64,000 nucleotides of DNA from Mesorhizobium kowhaii (lineage in GTDB: Bacteria; Pseudomonadota; Alphaproteobacteria; Rhizobiales; Rhizobiaceae): the NCBI RefSeq assembly GCF_003253745.1, contig NZ_MZXV01000013.1, positions 868,001 through 932,000 on the forward strand, written 5' to 3'. Under the pieces are notes generated by a model. The model had not been told where the DNA came from, searched no databases, and was given only the letters and a program-made list of their open reading frames with translations. The first letter of the stretch is position 1. Each line of letters begins with the position of its first letter. This document shows, one piece after another, positions 43,266 through 51,864 of the stretch. Made by a program: the position numbers and the translations under genes.

Positions 43266-44827
43266 GGCGTCGCCCCCGGCGAATTTGGGGAATTCGAGGT
43301 CTCCGGAGAAGAGTGGGGATCGGCAAGGATGCCGATATCGGCCTTGGCGCCGCGCGGCAGGCCGTAGGCGGCGCGCATCAGCGTCGGCTCGTCGGCCTCC
43401 TCGACCGGGAAGATATCGACGACGCGGCCGCCGAAGATGACGATGACGCGGTCGCAGACACGCTGCACTTCTTCCAGTTCGGAGGTGTAGAACAGCACCG
43501 ACTTGCCGTGGCCGGCGACCTCGCGCAGCAATTTGTAGATCTCCTGCTTGGTGCCGACATCGATGCCGCGCGTCGGGTCGAAGCACAGCAGGGTCCGCGT
43601 GTCGGCGGCGATCCAGCGGGCGATGGTCACCTTCTGCTGGTTGCCGCCGGACAGGCGCTGCACTTCCCCTTGCGCGCGGGTGTCGATCTGCAGCCGCTCG
43701 ATGGCGCTGACCACTTTGGCGCGCTCCTGGCGCATGGCAATCGGCCCCCAGTTGCGCAAGGCGGCGCTGAAGGGCAGCGCGATGTTCTCGCGCACCGAGC
43801 GCTGCATGGCCAGCGCCTCGGCACGGTCGCCCGGCACATAGGCGAGGCCGGCGCGGATGGCGTCGATCGGGTGCGAGAATTTCACCGGCTGGCCGTCGAC
43901 CTCTATTGCGCCGCCAGACGGCCGGATCGAGCCGGCAAGCGCGGCGAACAGCTCGTCCTGGCCCTGGCCCTCGAGCGCGACGGCACCGGCGACCTCGCCA
44001 TCGGCGAGATCGAAGGAGACGTCGTTGAGCTTGGTGCCGACGCGCAAATTGCGTACGGCAAGCCGCGGGCGGGCAGGGGCGGGCGCAGCCTTTTGGGCAG
44101 CGCTGCGGGCGGCGACATGGGTCTTGACGATGCGGGTGCCGAGCATCAGCTCGACGATCTTTTCCTCGACGCCGGGCACGATGTCGACGACGCCGACGGT
44201 CTCGCCGTCGCGCAGCACGGTGGCGCGGTCGCAGAGCGCCGAGATCTCGACGAAGCGGTGCGAAATGAAGATCACCGCACGGCCACTGTCGCCCTGGCGG
44301 CGCACCACTTCCAGCACCTTTTCGGCGAGGTTGGCGGGCAGGGCCGCCGTCATTTCGTCAAGCAGCAGCACGTCGGGTTCGACGGCGAGCGCACGCGCCA
44401 GGTCGAGCACGCGCAGCACGGCCAGCGGAATGTCGCGTGCTGTCTCGCGGATATCGAGGTCGGGAATGCCGAGTTCACGCACCCAGGCTCGGAACGGCTC
44501 GACTGGCGTGCCAGTCAGGCGAAGGTTGGACAGCACGTCGAGATCGGGGATCAGCGACGGCTCCTGGTAGACGGGCAACAGACCGGCGCGGCGCGCGGCG
44601 GCGGGCGAACGGATGTCACGCGCCTCGCCACGGATCAGGATGCGGCCGGCGTTGGCAGAAATAGCGCCGGTCAGGATCTTCACCAGCGTCGACTTGCCGG
44701 CGCCATTGGCGCCCATCAGCGCGTGCACCTCGCCCGGCAGCACCGACAGCGACGCGTTGCGCAGCGCGGCAACGGCGCCGTAGTTCTTGGCAACGCCCGT
44801 GGCGTCGAGGAGGGGGCTGGTGGTCAA
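43262..44827 (-). CDS. Sugar/polyol ABC transporter ATP-binding protein with two degenerate NBDs
   Basis: A 521-residue tandem ATPase. The start is uncertain: a TTG at 44827 gives the family-typical beginning (LTTSPLLDATGVAKNYGAVA); a TTG at 44872 is an alternative. NBD1: Walker A GANGAGKST, but the usual signature is replaced by IPLAVLRVLDLARALA, and Walker B reads LLLDEMTAAL. NBD2: Walker A is degenerate (LEGQGQDELFAAL), the signature LSGGNQQKVTIARW is intact, and Walker B reads LLCFDPTRGIDVG, lacking the catalytic Glu. Complementary degeneration suggests one composite active site. Confidence 0.88.
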   Translation of the reverse strand: MTTSPLLDATGVAKNYGAVAALRNASLSVLPGEVHALMGANGAGKSTLVKILTGAISANAGRILIRGEARDIRSPAAARRAGLLPVYQEPSLIPDLDVLSNLRLTGTPVEPFRAWVRELGIPDLDIRETARDIPLAVLRVLDLARALAVEPDVLLLDEMTAALPANLAEKVLEVVRRQGDSGRAVIFISHRFVEISALCDRATVLRDGETVGVVDIVPGVEEKIVELMLGTRIVKTHVAARSAAQKAAPAPARPRLAVRNLRVGTKLNDVSFDLADGEVAGAVALEGQGQDELFAALAGSIRPSGGAIEVDGQPVKFSHPIDAIRAGLAYVPGDRAEALAMQRSVRENIALPFSAALRNWGPIAMRQERAKVVSAIERLQIDTRAQGEVQRLSGGNQQKVTIARWIAADTRTLLCFDPTRGIDVGTKQEIYKLLREVAGHGKSVLFYTSELEEVQRVCDRVIVIFGGRVVDIFPVEEADEPTLMRAAYGLPRGAKADIGILADPHSSPETSNSPNSPGATP

Positions 44828-44928
44828 ATTGTGTGGTTCTCGGTTCAAGCTGTTCAAATGTTGTGGAGCCAATTGCTTTGATGAGCTGGCGGTCTACGAT
44901 TGACGATGTTGGCCGAAGCGGCGACCTC

Positions 44929-45075
44929 CCTTCTCCCCTTGTGGGAGAAGGTGGCCTCGCGAAGCGAGGTCGGATGAGGGGTGTTCCAGAAAACACCAAC
45001 GCCTCATTCCGTCCAGCACCCCTCATCCGTCTCGGCGCGGCGCGCCAATCCACCTTCTCCCACAAGGGGAGAAGG
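44929..45075. repeat. Extragenic inverted element, family B
   Basis: Left arm 44929-44983 (CCTTCTCCCCTTGTGGGAGA through CGGATGAGGGGTG) and right arm 45017-45075 (CACCCCTCATCCG through CCCACAAGGGGAGAAGG) are inverted, and each arm also contains its own palindrome. It sits between the ATPase and binding-protein genes. Confidence 0.85.
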
Positions 45076-45100
45076 CAGAAGCGCGGCTTGTCAGCCCAGA

Positions 45101-46135
45101 TTACTCGCCCGGGCCCTTGCAGGCGACGATCTGGTCCTTGGTGTAGGTGGTCCAGTCCGGGATCGAGATCGAGACCGGCCATTCGGGGCTGAGCGACGGG
45201 TCGGCAGCTGCCTTGAGCTTGGCCTTGCCTTCGTCGGTGGCGTTCTCCCACAGCTGCGGCTCGACCAGCACGGTCTGCTGTGCCGGCTTCTTGCCGTCGA
45301 GGATCTGCAGCGCGAGCGTGACGCCGGCACCGCCGATCGAGCCGGGGTTGGTGACGGCCGCGCCGACGAGGCCCTTGACCGAGCTGAGCTGGCCGACGAA
45401 GCCGGCATTGTCGGCGCCGACGATCGGCACCAGCGGCGCTTGCGATTCGACCAGCGCGTCGACGATGACGTTGTCGATGCCGGAGGTCCAGATGCCGTTG
45501 ATCGGCGTTCCGGTGGCGAGGAAGGACAGCATCTGCTGCTTGGCCTGGTCCTGCTGCCAGCCGGTGAAGACTTCCTGCGCGACCTTCACGTCGGGAAATT
45601 CGGCCAGCGCCTTCTTGAAGCCCTTGTCGCGGTCGCTGTCGGCGGACGCGCCGGCCGCTCCGCGCATGTAGAACACCTCGCCCTTGCCGCCCATCTGGCC
45701 GAACAGCCATTTGGCGCCGAGATAGGCATATTGTTCCTGGTTGTTGGAGATGATGTAGGCCGACGGTTCGGTGACCGCCTGGTCGACGGCGACGACGACG
45801 ATGCCGGCCTTGGTGGCTTCCTCGAGACCCGCCTTGATGCCGGCCGGATCGGCCGGGTTGACGACGATAGCGTCGACCTTGGCGCTGATCAGGTTGCGGA
45901 TATCTTCCAGCTGGCCGGCAGCATCGGTGTTGCGGTGGGCGATGTTGAGCTTGGCGACCTCGCCGGAGGCCAGCGCCTGCGCCTTCATGGCGCAGACCAT
46001 CTCCTCGCGCCAGCCATTGCCCTGCACGGTGTTGGAGATGCCGATCGTGTATTTGCCCGCGGCGGACGAGGCGCCCACCGAGGCCAGCAAGGCCGCGCCG
46101 GCAAGCAGCGGGACCATGGTCAGGTATTTCTTCAT
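45101..46135 (-). CDS. Sugar/polyol-binding periplasmic protein
   Basis: A 344-residue binding protein of the RbsB class (peripla_BP_4). The ATG has TGTGGAGGAAGTCTGAA just upstream, better supported than an ATG 18 bp before. A signal peptide (MKKYLTMVPLLAGAALLASV ending ASSAAG) is followed by the two-lobed domain (YTIGISNTVQGNGWREEMVC; VDAIVVNPADPAGIKAGLEE; LVPIVGADNAGFVGQLSSVK). It delivers the substrate to the two-permease importer encoded downstream. Confidence 0.94.
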   Translation of the reverse strand: MKKYLTMVPLLAGAALLASVGASSAAGKYTIGISNTVQGNGWREEMVCAMKAQALASGEVAKLNIAHRNTDAAGQLEDIRNLISAKVDAIVVNPADPAGIKAGLEEATKAGIVVVAVDQAVTEPSAYIISNNQEQYAYLGAKWLFGQMGGKGEVFYMRGAAGASADSDRDKGFKKALAEFPDVKVAQEVFTGWQQDQAKQQMLSFLATGTPINGIWTSGIDNVIVDALVESQAPLVPIVGADNAGFVGQLSSVKGLVGAAVTNPGSIGGAGVTLALQILDGKKPAQQTVLVEPQLWENATDEGKAKLKAAADPSLSPEWPVSISIPDWTTYTKDQIVACKGPGE

Positions 46136-46289
46136 TTCAGACTTCCTCCACATTGTTTTCAGTTCAGTTCCAAGCCGTCAAACCGCGTCGCGTAGAAAGA
46201 GATTCAGGCGGCGCGCCTTAAGTTCTTGTTCTCTGCATGTCGCTGTCCCGGAACCGCTCCACCCTTTGGGCGACATGCATTTTCCGCCG

Positions 46290-47204
46290 TCATTTGACGA
46301 AGGGACGCAGCACGTCGCGGGCGAGCAGGAATCCCCGCTTTACCTGATCGTCGCTGCCTTCGAACCGCCGGTCCTCGTGCTCGATGATGATGGGGCCGTC
46401 ATAGCCGGCCCGGTAGAGGCCGGAGAAGAAGCCGCTCCAGTCGACATCGCCGAGCCCCGGCATGCGCGGCACCTGCCAGCCTATGCCAGCCGAAAGGATT
46501 CCGCGCTCATAAAGTCCATCATGATCAATCATCAGGTCCTTGGCGTGGGCATGCAGCATGTAGGGGCCGAATTCCCGGATGAAGCGAGCCTGGTCGATCA
46601 TCTGCCAGACCAGGTGCGAGGGGTCGAAATTCATGCCGACATCGCCGCCCCAGGCTTCGAGCATGCGGCGCCAGACCAGCGGCGAATAGGCGATGTTGTG
46701 CCCGCCCGGCCACTCGTCATAGCTGAAGATCATCGGGCAGTTCTCGAAGGCGAGCTTGACGCCGTGGTCGCGCGCATGGGCGACGATTTCGGGCCAGACC
46801 GTGAGCGCGTCCTGCCAGTTGACGTCGACGGTCTTGGAAGCATCGCCACCGCAGAAGGTGTTGACAACAGGCACGCCCATATTGGCGGCCAGCACGATCA
46901 CCTTCTTCAGATGGCCGATCACCGCCTCGCGGTGGGCCGCATCCGGGTGCAACGGGTTGGGGTAGTAGCCGAGGCCGGAGATGGAAATATTCTTGTCCGC
47001 CAGCGAGGCGACGATCTCCTTGGCTTGCGCAGCGGAAGTCGAAGCGGCGTCGATATGGCTGGTGCCGGCATAGCGGCGGCTGGCGCCCGAGGATTTCGGC
47101 CAGCAGGCGATTTCCAGCGCCTCGAAGCCGGCCGAACTTGCCCAGCCGGCGACCTCGCCAAGCGGCGTCTCCGCGAAGGGTGCGGTGAGCAGTCCAAGTT
47201 TCAT
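46290..47204 (-). CDS. Sugar phosphate isomerase/epimerase (xylose-isomerase-like TIM barrel)
   Basis: A 304-residue AP-endonuclease-2-fold protein with GGGAGGAACG before the ATG. Conserved metal-site regions are present: FENCPMIFSYDEWPGGHNIA, VGMNFDPSHLVWQMIDQ, YMLHAHAKDLMI and IIIEHEDRRFEG, giving the Glu/Asp/His/Glu set typical of tagatose-epimerase/inositol-type isomerases. Catabolic gene of the RpiR-linked operon; substrate not determinable. Confidence 0.92.
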   Translation of the reverse strand: MKLGLLTAPFAETPLGEVAGWASSAGFEALEIACWPKSSGASRRYAGTSHIDAASTSAAQAKEIVASLADKNISISGLGYYPNPLHPDAAHREAVIGHLKKVIVLAANMGVPVVNTFCGGDASKTVDVNWQDALTVWPEIVAHARDHGVKLAFENCPMIFSYDEWPGGHNIAYSPLVWRRMLEAWGGDVGMNFDPSHLVWQMIDQARFIREFGPYMLHAHAKDLMIDHDGLYERGILSAGIGWQVPRMPGLGDVDWSGFFSGLYRAGYDGPIIIEHEDRRFEGSDDQVKRGFLLARDVLRPFVK

Positions 47205-47242
47205 CGTTCCTCCCCTGGTCGTGAATTCACGACCGACTTGTA

Positions 47243-48781
47243 CTATGCAGATCGTGCCGGCCGCTTCAACCGTGTGGTGTCGGCTTGTTTCAGATTGCGC
47301 CTGACGGTTGCCATCGGATCGTCCGAAAGCAAGCCGTCGAGCGCTGATGTGACGGCCCTGCGGAACACATCGTTCGCGGCAAGGCCGGGGGCGAAAATGG
47401 TGTCGATGGCAAGAATGCTGGCGGCCAGCGCCTGTGCATCGCGGCCGGTCGCGTCGGCAACCGCAGCGACCTTGCCGGCATAGGGGTCGGACACCGGCCA
47501 GCGTTTGCCGAACCGCTCCGAAGCCTGGATCAGATAGGCCATCCAGCCGGCGACCGGCACCGCCAGCAGCGCGATGCTCTGGTCGTGTCTCAGGCGGTCG
47601 CGGATCGGATTGAGCAGGCGCTGGACGATTTTTTGCGAACCGTCGGTGGCGATCTGGTGGTTTCGGTGGCGGATCGCGGTGTTGCCCAGGCGGCCGAGAC
47701 TCCGCGCGACATAGGCCAATGGCTCCATGCCCGGAACCGGCATCAGCGTCGGCAGCGTCTCTTCGACAAGCATGCGCCGCACGAAGGCCAACAGCAGCGG
47801 ATCGGCGATGGCATCGAATGTATGTTCGAGGCCGGCCAGCACGCCGAGCGTGGCCAGCGTCGTCTGGGCGCCGTTGAGCACCCGCATCTTGAGATGCTCG
47901 AACGGCGTGACATCGTCGACGAAACTGGCGCCGACGAGATCCCAGCGCGGCACGCGGCCGGCGAATTTCTGCTCGATCACCCACTGCCGGAACGGCTCGC
48001 CGACGACGACCGCCGCATCGCGGTAGCCGAAGCGCTGCTCGACGCTGTCGAGGTCGGCCTGCGTGGCCGCCGGCGCGATGCGGTCGACCATGGCCGAAGG
48101 AAAGGCGGCGTTGGCCGAGATCCAGTCGGCAAGGCCATTGCCGCGCCGTTCGGCAAAAGCCTGCACGACATTGGCGAGGATAATGCCATTGGTCGGGATG
48201 TTGTCGCAGGAGAGCAGCGTCAGCGGCCGGCCATGCGTCACCCTGCGCAGCTCCAGCGCCCGCGCCAGAATGCCGGGCACGCTGCGCGGCGTCCGGGGGT
48301 TGGCGAGGTCATGGACGATGTCGGGATGGCCGAGATCGAGTTCGCCGCTCGATGGGATGTGGCAATAGCCTTTCTCGGTCACCGTCATCGTCACCAGGTC
48401 GATGTCTGGGGAGGACAGTACCTCGAGCGCCGGCGCGGCATTGGCCTGGCTGTCGACCACCTCTATGATGCTGCCGATGACGCGCGCCTCGATATGGCTG
48501 TTCTCGCGAATGAGCCTTGTGTAGAGGCCGCCTTGCCGGCCGAGCGTCTCAGTGAGGCAGGGTGGGCGGATGTTGATGCCGATCACGCCCCAGCGGTCGA
48601 AATGGCTGGCCAGCAGATCGTCGGTGTATTCGGCCTGATGGCAGCGGTGGAAGGCGCCGACGCCGAGATGCGCCATGCCGGGGGCGAGCGTCGCGCGATC
48701 ATAGGCCGGTTTCTGGACGGTCGCAGGCAAACGGTCGAGCAGCGCCGGCCCAAGTGTTTCGGGGGAGGCGGCAGCGCTCAC
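47243..48781 (-). CDS. Mannitol dehydrogenase-family oxidoreductase (fructuronate/mannitol/arabinitol type)
   Basis: A 512-residue polyol dehydrogenase. The GTG at 48781 overlaps the SDR stop by 4 bp (GTGA). N-terminal Rossmann domain (MAHLGVGAFHRCHQAEYTDD) and C-terminal helical domain with the catalytic-Lys region KMRVLNGAQTTLATLGVLAG. The family covers mannitol, arabinitol and sorbitol 2-dehydrogenases and fructuronate reductase. Together with an SDR and an isomerase in the operon this supports a hexitol or related alditol as substrate. Confidence 0.92.
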   Translation of the reverse strand: MSAAASPETLGPALLDRLPATVQKPAYDRATLAPGMAHLGVGAFHRCHQAEYTDDLLASHFDRWGVIGINIRPPCLTETLGRQGGLYTRLIRENSHIEARVIGSIIEVVDSQANAAPALEVLSSPDIDLVTMTVTEKGYCHIPSSGELDLGHPDIVHDLANPRTPRSVPGILARALELRRVTHGRPLTLLSCDNIPTNGIILANVVQAFAERRGNGLADWISANAAFPSAMVDRIAPAATQADLDSVEQRFGYRDAAVVVGEPFRQWVIEQKFAGRVPRWDLVGASFVDDVTPFEHLKMRVLNGAQTTLATLGVLAGLEHTFDAIADPLLLAFVRRMLVEETLPTLMPVPGMEPLAYVARSLGRLGNTAIRHRNHQIATDGSQKIVQRLLNPIRDRLRHDQSIALLAVPVAGWMAYLIQASERFGKRWPVSDPYAGKVAAVADATGRDAQALAASILAIDTIFAPGLAANDVFRRAVTSALDGLLSDDPMATVRRNLKQADTTRLKRPARSA

Positions 48782-49560
48782 CGGTTCGCCCCGATCACCC
48801 ACTGTTCCTGGTCGACCAGCGTGCCGGTCATCGGTCCCGCCGCATCGGAAAGCAGGAAGACCGCGAGGTTCGCCACATCGTTCGTCGAGAACAGGCGGCC
48901 GAAAGGCTGCGACGCGTTGGCAGCATCGAGCCAGCCTGGACCGTTGCCCAGCGTCTCGGCCTGCATGACGCGCTCGGCCGGCGTGTCGGTCCAGCCGACA
49001 TTGATGCCATTAACGCGGATGCGGTCGAAGCGGTGGGCGTTGGCGGCATTTTTGGTCAGCGTCGCCAGCGCGCCCTTGGTGGCCGAGTAGACGGCGAGTT
49101 CCGGTGAGCCGCAATGGGCGTTGATCGACAGGATGTTGACGATGGCGCCGCCCTGGCCGCGCTTCTTCATGTCGGCAATCGCCGCCTGCATCAGGAAGAA
49201 CGGTGCGCGTGCGTTGACGGCGAACAGTGATGCCCAGTCGTCGAGGTCGGCATCGAGGAAGGACGCGCGGTCGGTCAGGCCGGCGGCGTTGACGAGGCCG
49301 TCGATGCGGCCGAAGCGCTCGATGCAGGCTTGCGCCAGCAGGGCAGGGGCTGCCGGGTCGGCGAGGTCAGCGGCGACGAAGACGGTCGGTGTGCCGAGCT
49401 GCGAAAGCTCCGCCGCCACCGCGTCGCCGCGTGCCTTCTCGCGGCCGGTGACGAGAATGCCCCCGGCGCCGGCACGCGCGAGTGTCTCGGCGATAGCGCG
49501 GCCGATGCCTTGCGTCGCACCGGTGACCAGCACCACCTTGCCGTTGAGCTGAAGCTCCAT
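48778..49560 (-). CDS. Short-chain dehydrogenase/reductase of the RpiR operon
   Basis: A 260-residue SDR with CCGGGAGGAGG upstream of the ATG. NAD(P) motif VTGATQGIGRAIAE, NxAG-type NAAG (LVNAAGLTDR), catalytic Ser/Tyr/Lys in NILSINAHCGSPELAVYSATKGA, and a substrate loop after GINVGWTDTPAE. First enzyme gene after the regulator, likely oxidising the imported polyol. Confidence 0.94.
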   Translation of the reverse strand: MELQLNGKVVLVTGATQGIGRAIAETLARAGAGGILVTGREKARGDAVAAELSQLGTPTVFVAADLADPAAPALLAQACIERFGRIDGLVNAAGLTDRASFLDADLDDWASLFAVNARAPFFLMQAAIADMKKRGQGGAIVNILSINAHCGSPELAVYSATKGALATLTKNAANAHRFDRIRVNGINVGWTDTPAERVMQAETLGNGPGWLDAANASQPFGRLFSTNDVANLAVFLLSDAAGPMTGTLVDQEQWVIGANR

Positions 49561-49593
49561 TCCTCCTCCCGGAACAAAGTTTCTATTTTTCGA

Positions 49594-49602
49594 AATATGG
49601 AA
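49594..49602. promoter_or_regulatory. Candidate RpiR-regulator site upstream of the SDR gene
   Basis: AATATGGAA in TTTTTCGAAATATGGAACGC lies between rpiR-type and SDR genes. The same 9-mer occurs at 50565-50573 in front of the rpiR-type gene itself. Confidence 0.4.
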
Positions 49603-49638
49603 CGCAAATTCCCGATAGTCAATTGTGCCAGCGGCGTC

Positions 49639-50532
49639 TCATGTGCCGCGGCGCGCGGCGACGCCTTGGACCAGCGCCATGCCGACGGCCAGCGACGCGG
49701 CCAGCGAGCGGAAGCCGGCGAAGTCCGACTCCACCACCTCGAGCCAGGCGTCCGACAGCCGGATCAGCGGGCTGAAGGTGCTGTCGGTGATGGTGACGAT
49801 GCGGGCGTTGCGCTCATGCGCCACCGCGACGAGATCGGGCGTGATTGAATTGTAGGGGCTGAAGGACACCGCCAGCACGGCGTCCTGCCTGCCGATGCAG
49901 CCGACCTGATCGAGCGCGGTGGAACCGACATTGTCGACCAGCACGTTGCGCACGCCCTGCTGCGACAGGGTCAGCGACAGATAGGTGGTGACGGGGAAGG
50001 CGCGCTTGGAGCCGATGACATAGATCAGGTCGGCGGCTGCCAGCAGCGCCACCATCTTCTCGAAACTCTCGACGTCGAAGCCGGCCTCGATGCGGCCTAG
50101 CGAGGCCTGCGAGGCGCCGACCATACCGTGCAGGAAATGCAGATTGGCGTTGGGCTCGGTCTCGGTCCGCTGCTCGCCGCGTCCGTCCGGCCATGAGCCT
50201 TTGACGTGGTCCTTGAACAGGCCCTGGAAATCGGAAAAGCCGGCATAGCCGAAGATCTGGGCGAAGCGCACCAGCGTCGAAGGCTGCACGCCGGCCTGTG
50301 CGGCCACCTGCGCGATGGTGCCGAGTGCCACGTCGCTCGGATGCTGCCACAGGAAGATGGCGACCTGGCGCAGCCGCTTGGGGAAATGCACCGTGCCCGA
50401 CGACAGCACCGCGCGCAGTTCCTCATAGGTTTGCGGCTGGATGTAGCCTAGTGCCGCCAGCGAGCGCCCGCGCTTGCGGGTCGCCGCCTCGTCGGCAATG
50501 GACCGTCCCGATGTTTTGCCTGCCCCACTCAT
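49639..50532 (-). CDS. RpiR/MurR-family transcriptional regulator
   Basis: A 297-residue regulator: N-terminal HTH_6 domain (FPKRLRQVAIFLWQHPSDVA; AGVQPSTLVRFAQIFGYAGF) and a C-terminal SIS phosphosugar-binding domain (LIYVIGSKRAFPVTTYLSLT; DAVLAVSFSPYNSITPDLVA). It heads the minus-strand polyol operon and is divergent from a Gfo/Idh/MocA dehydrogenase gene, so it probably controls both in response to a phosphorylated sugar. Confidence 0.94.
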   Translation of the reverse strand: MSGAGKTSGRSIADEAATRKRGRSLAALGYIQPQTYEELRAVLSSGTVHFPKRLRQVAIFLWQHPSDVALGTIAQVAAQAGVQPSTLVRFAQIFGYAGFSDFQGLFKDHVKGSWPDGRGEQRTETEPNANLHFLHGMVGASQASLGRIEAGFDVESFEKMVALLAAADLIYVIGSKRAFPVTTYLSLTLSQQGVRNVLVDNVGSTALDQVGCIGRQDAVLAVSFSPYNSITPDLVAVAHERNARIVTITDSTFSPLIRLSDAWLEVVESDFAGFRSLAASLAVGMALVQGVAARRGT

Positions 50533-50564
50533 GTTTTCAGGCTAGCGCGGCACGATCGTTTTAC

Positions 50565-50573
50565 AATATGGAA
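50565..50573. promoter_or_regulatory. Candidate RpiR-regulator site in the divergent promoter region
   Basis: AATATGGAA within GTTTTACAATATGGAAATTG, between the rpiR-type gene and the Gfo/Idh/MocA gene; shared with 49594-49602. Confidence 0.4.
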
Positions 50574-50658
50574 ATTGGAAATCGTGTTCGAAAGCGCTAG
50601 CGGCGTCATAGGCTTGCACGCTGTCGGAAGTCGCCTGTCGGGAGGAGTTTGAAAAATC

Positions 50659-51843
50659 ATGGTCTATGCAACATCGGACGGATCGACACGCCAACGTTTG
50701 CGGGTCGGCATGGTTGGCGGTGGCCGCAACGCGTTCATCGGAGCCGTGCATCGGCTGGCCATGCGCCTCGACGACCAGATCGCGCTGGTGGCCGGCGCGC
50801 TGTCCTCCGACCCGGAGAATGCCGCCGCATCGGCCGCCGAGATTGGCATAGCCCCGGAGCGCAGCTATGCCGATTATCGCGCCATGGCGCAGGCCGAAGC
50901 CTCGCGGCCGGACGGCATCGAAGCCGTCGTCATCGTCACCCCCAACCATTTGCACGCGCCGATCGCCACAGCCTTCCTCGAGGCCGGCATCGACGTCATC
51001 TGCGACAAGCCGCTGTCGACGACGCTCGCCGACGCCGAAGTACTGGTGGCGCTGGCACGGGCGAAAAAGCGCCGCTTCGTCGTCACCCTCAACAACACCG
51101 GCTACGCCATGGTCCGCCAGGCGCGCGAAATGGTGGCGGCGGGCGAGCTTGGGCGCATCGTTTCCGTGCACGGCGCCTACATCCAGGACTGGCTGACCAA
51201 GCCGATCGACACCGAGGGCCAGAAGCAGGCGGAGTGGCGCACCGATCCGGCGCGTGCCGGCCAGTCGGCGGTGCTGGCCGATATCGGCGTGCATGCCTTC
51301 AACCTGGCGAGCTACATCTCGGGCTGCGAGGCCGAGGCGGTCTCGGCCGACCTGTTCACCGCGGTGCCGGGGCGGCGGCTCGACGACAACGCGCATGTGC
51401 TGGTGCGCTGGACAGGCGAGGCGCGCGGCACGATCCTGGCCAGCCAGACATCGCCCGGCCACTACAATGATCTGTCGGTGCGCATCTATGGCGACAGAGC
51501 CGGGCTCGAATGGTCGGGCGCGCGGCCGGAGGAACTGCGCTTCTCCATCTACGGCGAGGAAACCCGCACCCTGGTGCGCGGCGGCCATGGCTCAACCGAA
51601 GAGAGCCGGCGCGTGTCGCGCATGCCGGCGGCGCATCCCGAAGGCTATATCGAGGCCTTCGCCAATTTCTACCGCGACGCCGCCGACATCATCCGCGCCC
51701 ACCGTTCGGGTGGCGCCGTCGATCCGGCCCGCGCGGCGCAGGTGCCCGATGTCGTCGACGGCGCCCGCGGCGTGAAGTTCGTCGCCGCGGCGGTGGAGTC
51801 GAATGCGGCGGGTGGCACGTGGACGGCTGCGCGGTTCGGGTGA
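50659..51843 (+). CDS. Gfo/Idh/MocA-family NAD(P)-dependent oxidoreductase
   Basis: A 394-residue dehydrogenase with GGGAGGAG upstream of the ATG. N-terminal Rossmann domain (RVGMVGGGRNAFIGAVHRLA), the EKP-like motif written here as CDKPLSTTLADAEVLVALAR, and the C-terminal substrate domain with the catalytic His region (SAVLADIGVHAFNLASYISG). Acts on a sugar or inositol-like substrate. Divergent from the RpiR operon and probably part of the same regulon. Confidence 0.94.
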   Translation: MVYATSDGSTRQRLRVGMVGGGRNAFIGAVHRLAMRLDDQIALVAGALSSDPENAAASAAEIGIAPERSYADYRAMAQAEASRPDGIEAVVIVTPNHLHAPIATAFLEAGIDVICDKPLSTTLADAEVLVALARAKKRRFVVTLNNTGYAMVRQAREMVAAGELGRIVSVHGAYIQDWLTKPIDTEGQKQAEWRTDPARAGQSAVLADIGVHAFNLASYISGCEAEAVSADLFTAVPGRRLDDNAHVLVRWTGEARGTILASQTSPGHYNDLSVRIYGDRAGLEWSGARPEELRFSIYGEETRTLVRGGHGSTEESRRVSRMPAAHPEGYIEAFANFYRDAADIIRAHRSGGAVDPARAAQVPDVVDGARGVKFVAAAVESNAAGGTWTAARFG

Positions 51844-51864
51844 GGATGAGACCTCATCGCTCCT

